This document shows positions 50,888 through 61,125 of a stretch of 64,000 nt of DNA, piece after piece (within the stretch, counting starts at the first letter, position 1; the number at the start of each line of letters is the position of its first letter). A program made the translations under genes and the position numbers. The stretch is from Chamaecrista fasciculata (taxonomy: Eukaryota; Streptophyta; Magnoliopsida; Fabales; Fabaceae). The notes under the pieces are model-generated. The model was not told where the DNA came from. It did no database searches and saw only the letters and a list, made by a program, of their open reading frames with translations. The stretch is taken from NCBI GenBank assembly GCA_003254925.1, contig QANZ01021110.1, forward strand, positions 95,691-159,690. The letters are read 5' to 3'.

Positions 50888-51438
50888 NNNNNNNNNNNNN
50901 NNNNNNNNNNNNNNNNNNNNNNNNNNNNNNNNNNNNNNNNNNNNNNNNNNNNNNNNNNNNNNNNNNNNNNNNNNNNNNNNNNNNNNNNNNNNNNNNNNNN
51001 NNNNNNNNNNNNNNNNNNNNNNNNNNNNNNNNNNNNNNNNNNNNNNNNNNNNNNNNNNNNNNNNNNNNNNNNNNNNNNNNNNNNNNNNNNNNNNNNNNNN
51101 NNNNNNNNNNNNNNNNNNNNNNNNNNNNNNNNNNNNNNNNNNNNNNNNNNNNNNNNNNNNNNNNNNNNNNNNNNNNNNNNNNNNNNNNNNNNNNNNNNNN
51201 NNNNNNNNNNNNNNNNNNNNNNNNNNNNNNNNNNNNNNNNNNNNNNNNNNNNNNNNNNNNNNNNNNNNNNNNNNNNNNNNNNNNNNNNNNNNNNNNNNNN
51301 NNNNNNNNNNNNNNNNNNNNNNNNNNNNNNNNNNNNNNNNNNNNNNNNNNNNNNNNNNNNNNNNNNNNNNNNNNNNNNNNNNNNNNNNNNNNNNNNNNNN
51401 NNNNNNNNNNNNNNNNNNNNNNNNNNNNNNNNNNNNNN
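50888..51438. other. Assembly gap
   Basis: 551 N's within the telomere-like interior of the foldback element, probably a failed repeat assembly. Confidence 0.95.
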
Positions 51439-52686
51439 TTTGGGACATTTTACAATTTTATTTTGAGGATTTGGGACTAAAATGAATGAAGATGATGAAA
51501 AAGAGGGGAAATTGAGAATAATGAGATAAAAATATAACTCAGGGACCTATTTGAATTTTGAATGAAATATTTTTTTTTATTATTAATGCTGATGTGGCAC
51601 GCACAGTTGGCTTTTTTTTTTAGTTTTCCAACTGCTGACGTGGCACTTAACGTGCCACGTCAGCAGTTAACGGCTTCAGGGACCAATTTGACTAACGTTA
51701 GTAAAATTCGGGGACCTATTTGTCAATTTCCATAAATCAGGGACCAATCTGTCAGCGACCCAATAATTCGGGGACCAGTTTGGGAGTTTACTCGGGATTT
51801 TGAGTTTGTTGCTTTGGAGTTGGCTGGAACTGAGGCTGAGTGGTTGGAAAATTTCTTAGCAAATATCCCATTAGGTGACAAACCAACTTCAATCATTTCA
51901 TTACACTGGGATAGCCAATCAGTGATAGCTACGACTAAAAATAAGACCTTTAATGGCAAAAGCAGACATATTCAATTGAGATATAATATTGTGAGGCAGC
52001 TGCTAAAAGATAGTGTAATCTCAATTGATTATGTAAAATCAAGTGTGAATCTTGTGGATTCGTTAACGAAGCCTCTTGGGAGGAAACAAATTTCTGAAAC
52101 ATCGAGGGGAATGGGATTTAGGCCAACTTGAAATTAACCATGATGGCAACTCAACCTTTGTGATTGGTGGTCCCATGAATAAGGTTCAATGGGAAGAATA
52201 AGTCGTCTGTTAATTCTGGTAGCACTAAATTAAAATATCCCTTCCTATGGTGTGTGGTAGTGCTATACTGCATTTTTGGTGAGGTTGTACATAGGTACTT
52301 AATGATTTCATATTCCTACGGGATCGTGTATAAGTGTAGATACACTCTAATGAAATCACCTCGATGAATGTGGAGTGGGGCCGCTCCTATGAGATTCTGG
52401 CAAAATCTCTAGAGCATTCATTATGAAACAGGCACGTGCACGGCCGTTGTAACGCACAAAAACGTCGTTAATAGCAGAAATGTGGGGGGTATAATCTGAC
52501 TCTTAATGCCTCTAGTATACAACAAGAGTTGTTGGTTCATAGAAGCAGGCTTCACTGACATCTCTGTGTACTATGTGTTATTGGTCTAGGTCTAGTTCAT
52601 AGTCGGAAAGAAACTAGATACAATGATTATGCCCATGAGTGAGACTCATGAGAAATGTGGTTCTTTACTTTACACATGTGGAGGAT

Positions 52687-52794
52687 TGTTGGACCTAAGT
52701 CTAATATTGGGTGTGTAAAATAAGCCCACAGTGCTTACACTAAAGAGATATGAGGGTTGAGGTTATTTTTGGTATATTATTTTATTAATTTTTA
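52687..52794 (+). repeat. Copia 3' LTR, truncated
   Basis: 108 bp matching the first part of the 5' LTR at roughly 90% identity, after which the sequences diverge. Confidence 0.75.
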
Positions 52795-52926
52795 AATATG
52801 TAAAGAAAATTTGTATGAATTATCATTTTTAAATTATTCAAATATATTATTAATAATTAAATATATATTTTTTAAAATAAATAAATAAAATAGAGAGAGA
52901 AGCAATATCCCTTCCTTGATTAAAAT

Positions 52927-53260
52927 CTAGGAAGCATGGACACTTCATTTTGAAGGCGTGTAGCCGTGTCAGTGTCCGATACTCGTATGACACCGACACG
53001 ACACATATCCATAAATTTTAGAATATAAATCAATTTTTTGTAACTTTAACATGATAGGCAAGAGAAAATAATAATAGATATGACATATATTATGAATAAA
53101 AATTGTAATTTTTAATTTTTTCATTAAAAATTATGAATATTTAATTATTTATATATATAAATATATGCCGTGTCGTGTCGCGTAATTTTGAGAGTTTGAC
53201 GTGTCGCTGTGTCCGTGTCCGTGTCGTGTCCCGTGTCCGTGTCAGTGTCCATGCTTCATA
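52927..53260. mobile_element. Mutator-like MITE with GTGTCC-rich arms
   Basis: A 334-bp element with ends CTAGGAAGCATGGACACT / AGTGTCCATGCTTCATA and arms rich in GTGTCCGTGTC / GACACGACAC. It is flanked by a perfect 9-bp duplication GATTAAAAT (52918-52926 and 53261-53269). A faint relative with similar GACAC motifs may exist near 6150-6350. Confidence 0.78.
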
Positions 53261-53582
53261 GATTAAAATAAACCACGCCTTTTTAATGGGTCGATTTTTT
53301 ATAAAAAAAAAAAATTTATAGAAAATCACTTTAACAAACATAAGTTAAAACTTTTTTAGATAAACATTTTTTATCTAATTGTTTTTAGTCTGGGACACTA
53401 AGTTAAAAATTCTCTTTGACTACATCTTAAAAAAAAAATCTCTTTCACTATATTTCTTGGTTATAAAAAAAAAATAATAACTAACTAGAGATAAGTCTAG
53501 AAACGGCTATTTTTTCAAAATATAGTGAATCAATAAAAAAAACTCCACAAAAATAATTGACCTTTGCCAACAAAAATTGATC

Positions 53583-53737
53583 CAGTTGGCAAGGACTCGA
53601 CTCATAACCCACAAGGTCGTGAGTTCGATTCCCAGTGCCGATGTGAGGGCCTTGTTAGTAGGCGCGCTCATAGAGCCTTGAGACCTGTTCTAGCCTTAGT
53701 GAGTCTTCGGGGCCCAACTCAGCTAAACTTTTCCCCA
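53583..53737 (+). mobile_element. tRNA-derived SINE
   Basis: A box A-like AGTTGGCAAGGACTC is followed by box B GAGTTCGATTCCCAG with tRNA-like spacing, then a unique 3' part. I could not identify a target duplication, so the borders are approximate. Confidence 0.7.
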
Positions 53738-53942
53738 TAAAATAAATAGCTGATCTTTTGTTTTATTTATTATCGGTAAAAGCACTCATTTCATTTCTAA
53801 ATTTTCCATCAACTGTCAATTTTTTCATTAATTTTTTTGTGCAGTCAATCGTGTTCCTAATGTTTCACATTTTGATCAATTTTATCATTTGCTTTTACTT
53901 TAGCAAAATATTAACAATATAATCTACGTGACTAATGATATG

Positions 53943-54558
53943 TGATAAACTAGAAAAAGGGCAGGTTTACCTAGTTCACAAGTGTGGGCTGCAAGAGCAA
54001 GCTTGAATGTCCAAGTACCTACAAGAACTTCACAGGGGGGCCCTGCGAAGAATACTCCGACGCTCAAGTTAGAATGTGAGAGATATGAGAGCAAGAGAAT
54101 TCTGATGAGTAAGAAGTGACTAACCTTTGTTTGTTGGGTTGAGCTCTATTTATAGAGCAGGGTGAGAGTGGTGGCCAGCGCGCGGGGCGCACCACGTAGT
54201 CGAACACGATCTCCACCAGCGGGAGTGGTGGAGACCGAGATTTGCGGAGCAAGGGAATCGTGGGTGATTGCGTGTCGTGCTACAAGGCGGGCGCCAGCGG
54301 ACTAGAGAACGTGGGTATGACCAAGTCCGCGGCCCACGATCTCTACCAGCGAGGATGGAGACTGTGAATTGCGGGGCAAGGCAATCGTGACTGATTGCGT
54401 GCCAAGCTGGGGCGAGCGCCATAATCCCAGTTGGATCACGGTCGCCCCTAGAAGCGCAGAGGGGCATTTGATTGGTTCAAGTGCGCCCTGAAGGGTTTGG
54501 AGAGGAAGAGGCTTGGAGCGAAGGCCTATTAGGCATACGCCCAAATAGTGATGTATCA
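53943..54558 (-). mobile_element. Solo LTR with hairpin and TATA layout
   Basis: 616 bp, TGATA...TATCA ends, perfect 5-bp duplication ATATG (53938-53942 and 54559-54563). On the minus strand it shows a TATA-like CTATAAATAG, CTAACTTGAGCGTCGGAGT, and a hairpin (GCAGGG..CCCCTGTG) in that order. Its GC content is well above its surroundings. There is no coding region. Confidence 0.82.
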
Positions 54559-54797
54559 ATATGTAATGTAAAATTGATAGAAAAATAAATTCAAATCCTA
54601 TCTCAGATTAAAAAACATGATGCAGTCAGTTGTTAATTTATTAAAAAAAAAGTTAGTCAAAGGATAAAATTGACCAAAACGTAAAACATTGGCGACGTAC
54701 AAAATTGAACACAAAAAAAAAATGAGAAACGAAATTGACAATATATAAAATTTAGGGACGAAATTAATACTTTTTCCTTTATTAATATATATCATAT

Positions 54798-55062
54798 GAG
54801 AAAACCTACTTTTTGATCCTTGAATTGTTACGAACGAGTCAACGATTTAGTCCCTTAATTGTTGAAAAATAAGAATCAGTTCCTGAATTTTACACTATCG
54901 TCAACCTTTTGTTCCTTCAATTGTAAAAAAATACGAATCAACTCGGGGAACAAAAAATTGATAGTGGTGTAAAATTCAAGGACTTATTTGTATTTTACTA
55001 GAATTCAAGGATTAAATCGTTGATTTAGTAACAATTTAGGGACCAAAAAATAGATTTTCTCA
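54798..55062. mobile_element. MITE of the GAGAAAA family
   Basis: A 265-bp foldback with ends GAGAAAACCTACTTTTTG / CAAAAAATAGATTTTCTC and a perfect 9-bp duplication ATATCATAT (54789-54797 and 55063-55071). It lies immediately upstream of the promoter of the next gene. Confidence 0.85.
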
Positions 55063-55154
55063 TATCATATCATATTTATCCAAAACCGCGGCTGAGCACG
55101 TGGTATCCTCGCCTTCCGTACCTTCCGGCAACTGCATCAATCTATCAATCTATC

Positions 55155-55166
55155 TATATATATAAA
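55155..55166 (+). promoter_or_regulatory. TATA box of the 55.3-kb gene
   Basis: TATATATATAAAC lies about 95-105 bp upstream of the ATG, followed by a CT-rich leader. Confidence 0.55.
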
Positions 55167-55259
55167 CTTCCCCCAAATCTGATTCCACTATCTTCTTCTA
55201 CCTTCTTCCTTCTTTCTTATCCATTCTCCTCAAATTTCTCTCTCTCTCTCTCTCTTTGA

Positions 55260-56497
55260 ATGGCACGATCGATTTCTCAAACCCTAACCCTAGCTCATCT
55301 CGTTCGCACTTCCTCCGCCGCATCAATCTCTTCTTCCTCTCGCCGATGCCTATCCAAACTAGCCTCCTCCTCCTCCGATTCCGGCGACGTCGATTCCTCT
55401 TCTCCGAACGCCGACCCTCTCATTCGCAAGCTTGAGGACGCCATTCACACCATCATCGCTCGCCGATCCGAGCCCGATTGGCTCCCATTTCTTCCCGGTG
55501 CTTCTTATTGGGTCCCTCCTCCTTCCTCCCCTTCCATGGGTCTCACTAATTTGCTCCATGACCTAACTGAACCCGTTACGACTCACCATGTCTCTATGCC
55601 GCCCCTAACTACCCCTCCCGCCATGCCTTCTTCCTCCTTTTTCATCAACGGTATATCACTTCCTTTTTCTTTTTGTTTTCCTCGGTTTTGGCCTTTTGGG
55701 TATTTGTGTATTTTTTTGTTTTGTCACTCATCGTGATATTGTGTTGAAATTGCTATTTACAACTGGATGCCATGAATTGATATAATTGAGAATTAGTTAT
55801 TGGTGTATTACTAATAGGTTCAGCTATAACGGCCTTTGTCGTCGTCTTGAATATTAGCTTACCTGATAATGTTGGTGTAGATGGTAATGATAGACATGTC
55901 CATGTTGATGGAGAGAGTTTATATAGATCATGTTTAATTGTGCGTAGTTATTATTATTATTATTTTTAATTTAAATTGAGAATATGAGGCAAAATGTCCC
56001 CAAGGGCCCAAACTTTACATGGATTTTCACCAAAACTTATTTATAGTAAATTTTGTCATCAGAGTCTTACATTTTAGTCGATTTTATTTGTTGTCCTGAT
56101 TAGTTGAATTGAATTAATTGCATACTCTAGGCGTCTTTTTAATCTATGTCTGAGATTTTGATTTTTTAAACCTAGATCAAATTAAAAATTGATGTAAACT
56201 TTGAGATTAAAAAAGTGCTTACATCTCAAAACAATTCAACTAAGAAAGTGACTCTAGTTCTTCGTAAGATTGTACTCTTGCATTCATAGATGTTGAAATC
56301 GACATTTATCCATTAACATTAGAGAGTTACAGTTTATAATGTATGTGTCTGTCACCCTTTATGTCACCGATGTGATGGGATTGATGTTCTCTGTTACTTA
56401 TCTGTTCTTTGTTTTCAATTTAGATGCGAAGGCACATCCAGTGGAAGTTGAGACAACATCTAATCGTAATTCTCAATCTGAGGATGAGGAAGGGTGA
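55260..56497 (+). CDS. Small plant protein with N-terminal targeting sequence
   Basis: Two coding exons, 55260-55650 and 56424-56497, joined by GT-AG at a codon split after base one, give 154 residues. The first 40 residues are rich in Ser, Ala and Arg with no acidic residues until about residue 40 (MARSISQTLTLAHLVRTSS), as in mitochondrial or plastid targeting peptides. The middle has LEDAIHTIIARRSEPDWLPF and LPGASYWVPPP; the tail is acidic (SQSEDEEG). I recognise this pattern from uncharacterised plant proteins but know no function. The 3' UTR appears spliced (donor at 56530, acceptor near 57458). The gene is transcribed from a TATA promoter just downstream of a MITE. Confidence 0.82.
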
Positions 56498-56996
56498 AGA
56501 ATTTTAACTTCTAGCAACTGGCATCTGAGGTAATATATTTAGATATATATATATATGTATGATGTACATTTGTTAATAATCAAATATATCAACTATATCA
56601 TATACTAAATTTCTTGGTCACCCTTCTCCGTTATGTTAACTCTAATTTCAATGGAATTAATGACCATGAAGTTTGCTGAAAGTGTATCATATTGCGAATA
56701 GTTGATAGTCATACTTCATATGCTGTTCTGTGTCTGTCTAAAATTAGAACTTTATTAATTCAACAATGTCGAATTAATGCTCCGTTCATATGATTGCCTA
56801 TGAGATAACAAAGTAACCGACTTTAAATTAATAAAATTATGAATTGAAATGAAAACTAATATCTTTATTTTCTCTGGCAATTTCAAATATGTATTGGTAT
56901 TATAATTTTTTTGTTTTTGAAAAGCATCAAAGCCAAATTAGATTATAGAAAAGCCAAACTACACTTACAATCGTTCAAATAATACAAATCTAATAA

Positions 56997-57176
56997 TACA
57001 TGAAGCATAATCTGTAAATAGTGTTGACCAATACTTAATTTGAGCGAGAGTTGTTTTTGACGAGTTATACAAATCTCTATAACTCTAATAGTTATAATAC
57101 ATGAAGCATACTTCATAATCTGTAAATAGTGTTGATCAATACTTATTTTGAGCGAGAGTTGTTTTTGACGAGTTCG
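56997..57176. repeat. Two-copy tandem repeat
   Basis: A block containing ATGAAGCATA, TCTGTAAATAGTGTTGA and GAGCGAGAGTTGTTTTTGAC occurs twice, about 108 bp apart, in the likely 3'-UTR intron of the gene upstream. Confidence 0.75.
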
Positions 57177-57458
57177 ACATGTGTACCACACAATACAACA
57201 CATCAATATTTAAAATCGTTTTTCGCTCTGATATAATGAAAGTAGATAGAATTGACATATAACATATTTTATGAATAGATGTAATTTTTAAGAATTTTAT
57301 TAAGATATATGGATATTTAATTGTCTTGATTTGTTGTCTATTATTGGAATTTGTCGGTGTTATGTAATTCTAAAAGTTGAGCATGACGATGTATCAGTTT
57401 TGTGTCACTGATTCGCAAGAGATGGCTACTGATTGTTTTGTCTTACTATATTTTGCAG

Positions 57459-57720
57459 GCCTCCTTCAGGCTGACAGGCACGCAAGTTAGATGTGATGCC
57501 ACCGGTTGTTGCACATTTCTCTCAACAGGAAGAGATCTGTACATATGCAAATTTGTCTTCAATGCATATTCAATTTAGACTGTAGATATGTTCTGTCTGT
57601 CATTTGTTTGTTTTATTTAGCTGATGTTTTTAAGAATTGTAGTTCTAGAGATGTTAGCCAAACATGTGAAATTAAAATGTATATTATTTTGGTATCTTCC
57701 TCCCTTTTCTGCATCAAATG
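57459..57720 (+). other. Likely 3' UTR exon of the 55.3-kb gene
   Basis: It follows a good acceptor (TATTTTGCAG) and has no in-frame continuation of the coding sequence. The end is approximate. Confidence 0.4.
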
Positions 57721-57721
57721 A

Positions 57722-58300
57722 GTTATAGTGCACATCCTTGTTACTCATATGCAACTATTCATGAAAAGTAGCAAATGGACCATATTCATATCTGGAAATT
57801 GAGTTCTATTTTGATTTTTGACTATTAAAATTGGGCAGCACAAGTAAGATTGGCCAATCAACACCATTTAATTCTTTACGTCACATTTATCCTAAGCCCT
57901 GTATCTACATGAGCTGTGAGTTAAAATGACAGTTTTTCAACAAAAAGATCAAGCTGTCTCCAATAGTAAGTTAAAAGTTCGATTGGCCCCCTCTGCAACT
58001 ATCTCTATTAGAGAATCTTGGCTTTGAATATTATATTTATAATTGAAAAAACAATGAGGTGTAAGGACCTAGAATTTGGAAGCAACCAGAAATATGATGT
58101 TGGAAACTGGAAAGTGGGAGTTGGCACCCTCAAATGGAACAACGTGGCATATAATTAGACTGCTACGTGTAACAACTACATAGTGGAAGTTTCTCGATAA
58201 GTGGCGAGTCTCTATTATTCTCCCCTTTCCCTCCGGTTTAAATCTTGATCTTTGTCAAATTTCATTCGTCTCTGACTGTTAAACTGTAAAGATCAAAGAA
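57722..58300. other. Intergenic promoter region
   Basis: No gene. The sequence before 58308 includes CTACGTGTAAC and ACGTGGCATATAATT, ACGT-core motifs of the kind bound by plant bZIP factors. Confidence 0.4.
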
Positions 58301-58307
58301 AGAATTA

Positions 58308-60231
58308 ATGGGGAAAGGCCAAGAACAGAAAACCCAACCAGAAAGCCAAGTTGAAATACAGGTTAGTCATCATTTTTCCTTCCTCTGTTTGAATGTCATG
58401 ACACTATGAATATGGATGGATGAATGAAATGAAGTTGCTAGATTTGGTGAATGCAGGAAAGGGGAGATATATATTTCTTGTATAGACCCAAAGTGGGAAG
58501 GGAAGAAGCTCATAGTGCAGATGATGTACAACGTCTATACATCATTCTTCGCCCAGAATCTGGTGAAAAGCCTGTGGAAGAGAAGCAAGACCCACATTCT
58601 GGAAAGGAAGCTAACATTAACAACAACAAAAAAGGATCTGGATCTGCAAGTGAAGGTGGACATGGAAGCCAGGTATTTATATATATATAAGGAAGAATGA
58701 ATATAATTTTACTTTCATGCTTATATATACTTGGACTGGGTTTGATTTGTGTATATTAAAAAACCTGTGTGTGTAGGAAGTGAATATTGAAGAAAAATCA
58801 TTGTTTCGTTTGATTGTAATGGGACGGAAAAGGCTTCCAGATGCCACTGACAAAAGGCGACCTTACTGGGGTTTTGTGGAGATGGTCACAACTGATGCTC
58901 ACAACATCAAAACAGCCCTTAAAGGAGGTACTTCATTTTCTGAATTAATCAGATACAGTGACTCTCACTGAATTGGTGTCTATTTATTTATTTTCTTTGT
59001 GTTTGCTGGGTAATTTGCATATAGAATTTCTTCTAGTCTCCGCATCAACAAGTGAACTAACAACTTGATCATTGTCTAGTTGACAATTTGGTCCTTAAAA
59101 GATTGAAATACACAGTTTAATCCTTAAAAATTATGAACGGTATACTTTTTAGTTCATGAAAAATACTTATATGAAAAATACCAATAAGTATATTGTTTGA
59201 ATCTTTTAGGGATTAAATTTTGTATTTTGATCTTTTAAGAATTAAATTGTCAACTCAGTGATCTTTCATGGACTAGGTTATTAATTTACTGCAAAAATGT
59301 TCTGCAACTCTTCCTTATTAACTAGGAACCAACACCCTTAAAATGAAGAACCAGTTCGTATTGCATACACCAAAGCTGATGTAGGTAGAGATATGTTATT
59401 AAACAGGGAGAATTGCAAGTTTTCAATTGATAGCCAGGATTTGTATCTGAGAGACTCACATATTTCTTTATCTATTTATACTTAACTAATACGTTTTAAC
59501 TTATATACTCGTAATTATTATTTCATCTGGTAAATGTGAGATTTAATGTGAGACCCTTGTATAAATTTACAATAGTATTTTTGTTGATTTTGTGTAAGCA
59601 TAGGAATAGGATTATTAATAATAAATATTAATATATATATTGGATAGCAGAAGAGTATGAGACTTCAACAAGAGGACACCGCCATATAAGTGAAGCTAGA
59701 GCTGTTGGAGAAGGCATATACTGCATCTTGAGGCACAAGCAAGCCATAAAACACAAAAGAGGATACACACACACACATTTGGTGTACAAACTAGAAATCC
59801 CAAAGGAACAAGATGAAGGTGAGCCTCAAGAGTCACTCAACATTGAACCACAAGGCTCATTCATCATTCAGATCAAGAATCCTCAACACAAGCCTCAAGA
59901 AGACACACACACTTCAACATCAAACTTTAAGGGTGGTCTCAAAAACAAACGCAAGGCTGTGTTTCCTGCTTACCTACAAGCCCATCTGGGTCACCTCAAG
60001 TTTGCACCTTTGGATCCTCCTGACCTTCTCAACTATGAAGGGTGTGAGATCTTGCTTATATTTGCTTCTGATAATGTGAAAAAAGAGTTGGGTTTGGATC
60101 TTGAGGAGGAGGCACAACATGATGATGATGATTATGATGATGCATCCTCTTGTTCTGTTTCTTCTAATCTTTTGGACACTTTTGGAGACACTGTCTCGGC
60201 TACCCCACTTCTCAAGGGAACCTGGATCTAA
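58308..60231 (+). CDS. Conserved plant protein of unknown function
   Basis: Four exons, 58308-58361, 58457-58672, 58777-58927 and 59651-60231, all GT-AG, join in frame to 333 residues. The start MGKGQEQKTQPESQVEIQ forms its own exon. Exon 2 has GDIYFLYRPKVGREEAHS and DDVQRLYIILRPES; exon 3 has FRLIVMGRKRLPD and YWGFVEMVT; exon 4 has RGHRHISEARAVGEGIYCIL, LVYKLEIP, NKRKAVFPAYLQAHLGH, then an acidic run (HDDDDYDDASSCS) and a C-terminal TPLLKGTWI. I know this arrangement from a plant-wide family annotated only as uncharacterised. It has no signal peptide or membrane segment, so it is probably soluble and intracellular. Intron 3 (723 bp) contains a foldback repeat at 59045-59295. It is convergent with the legumain gene. 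Confidence 0.88.
59045..59295. repeat. Foldback repeat in intron 3
   Basis: The arms share GTTGACAATT, CCTTAAAAGAT and ATGAAAAATA-type blocks in inverted order. It resembles the GAGAAAA MITE interiors but lacks their ends. Confidence 0.5.
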
Positions 60232-60239
60232 AAATAACA

Positions 60240-61125
60240 AAGTTGTTTTGACTTTTTGGGCTTGTGTGTAGGAAATGTGATGTTAATTGTGGCATACATG
60301 CCTAGTGTTAGTTGTACTCTTGTATATATATATGTATGTATGACCTACAAATATGGTTGTGTTTTTTGTCCGAGTCAATTAGATATGTATATAAAGTTTT
60401 CATTAATTTCTACAATGTTTGATCATGAACCCATATTGAGGGGAAGCAGATTAATTAAGTGTGCTTGTTTTGGTTAATTAAGCAGATTAAAGAGACAGGT
60501 ATAAGTAATTCTTATATATCTTGGTCTGTGTAACTGATTAGTGATGAATGACATTTAGATTTAGAGGAGAAATACAAGAGTGAGTAAAGGGAAACGTAAT
60601 GTTGAATGTTGATGGATATTATAGTGAAAAACCAACGTTAGACAGTCGTGTTTCGTGGATTTAGGGATTTCGCATGACTCAAAAGTTTTCATGAATTTTA
60701 GAGTCCCTCTTGCTTTTTTGTCAGAGTCAAAGTCAGTTAGCAGTTGAGATTGGGCTCTAAAATATATGGAGTCAGTTAGCAGTTGATAGATCTTGAGACC
60801 AGTCAATTCAGCAGTTAACATATTAGCAGGCGAATAGATTGATCATTTATGAGACCAGTCAATTCAAGATTTATCAATTTAGAGAAAAATGAACATGAAC
60901 TCCATATATTTGGTCTTATTATCTCTCTGGTCTACCTCTGTTGAAGCTTCATTATTAGCCTAGATAGATAATAGGTGAGTAATTAAGGAGTAGAAGATAG
61001 ATAGATATATAAATGTAAAATTAGTTCTTCATTGAATAGCAAGTACAATCTCATGCACTCCATATATAATATTATTGTTAAGTTGAAGTGCAAGGATAAA
61101 CAAGAAAGGCATTATATTAGCATGT
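60240..61125. other. Intergenic between convergent genes
   Basis: 3' flanks of two genes. Short direct repeats occur at 60730-60860: GTCAGTTAGCAGTTGA twice and GAGACCAGTCAATTCA twice. No further gene is seen. Confidence 0.5.

Larger units (their letters stand above)
49535..51793. mobile_element. Mutator-like foldback element filled with telomere-type repeats
   Basis: A 2259-bp element with ends GAGTAAACTCCC / GGGAGTTTACTC and near-identical inverted arms of about 355-390 bp (49535 to about 49925, and 51439-51793, with the rest of the right arm lost in the gap). The 11-bp target duplication GGGATTTTGAG (49524-49534 and 51794-51804) fits a Mutator-type element. Each arm contains a palindrome around TGACGTGGCAC / GTGCCACGTCA (49663-49697 and mirrored at about 51633-51667). 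No transposase is visible, though 551 bases are unknown. Confidence 0.88.
49265..52131 (+). pseudogene. Copia RNase H remnant, split by a 2.26-kb insertion
   Basis: The first half (49265-49534) has STSGYVLMFGGGVVTWTSAK. The second half (51805-52131) has ALELAGTEAEWLENFLAN, HWDSQSVIA and DSLTKPLG. The reading frame resumes cleanly after the insertion and its duplicated 11 bp, so the transposon entered a region that was still open. Confidence 0.85.
46344..52794 (+). mobile_element. Decayed Ty1/copia retrotransposon, host of a Mutator-like insertion
   Basis: The 5' LTR starts at 46344 (TGTTGGACCTAGATC). A truncated 3' LTR starts at 52687 (TGTTGGACCTAAGTC) and stops matching near 52794, after a polypurine-like GTGGAGGAT. 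Between them lie protease, integrase, RT and RNase H remnants in copia order with many stops and frameshifts. The divergence between LTRs and the damage show it is much older than the gypsy element next door. Confidence 0.85.

Noticed and set aside
50834-51480. Long ORFs of about 200 codons on both strands
   Set aside because: They consist almost entirely of N's from the assembly gap.
59813-60240. ORFs overlapping the last exon of the 58.3-kb gene
   Set aside because: Shadow frames of the true coding exon, whose frame joins correctly with three upstream exons.
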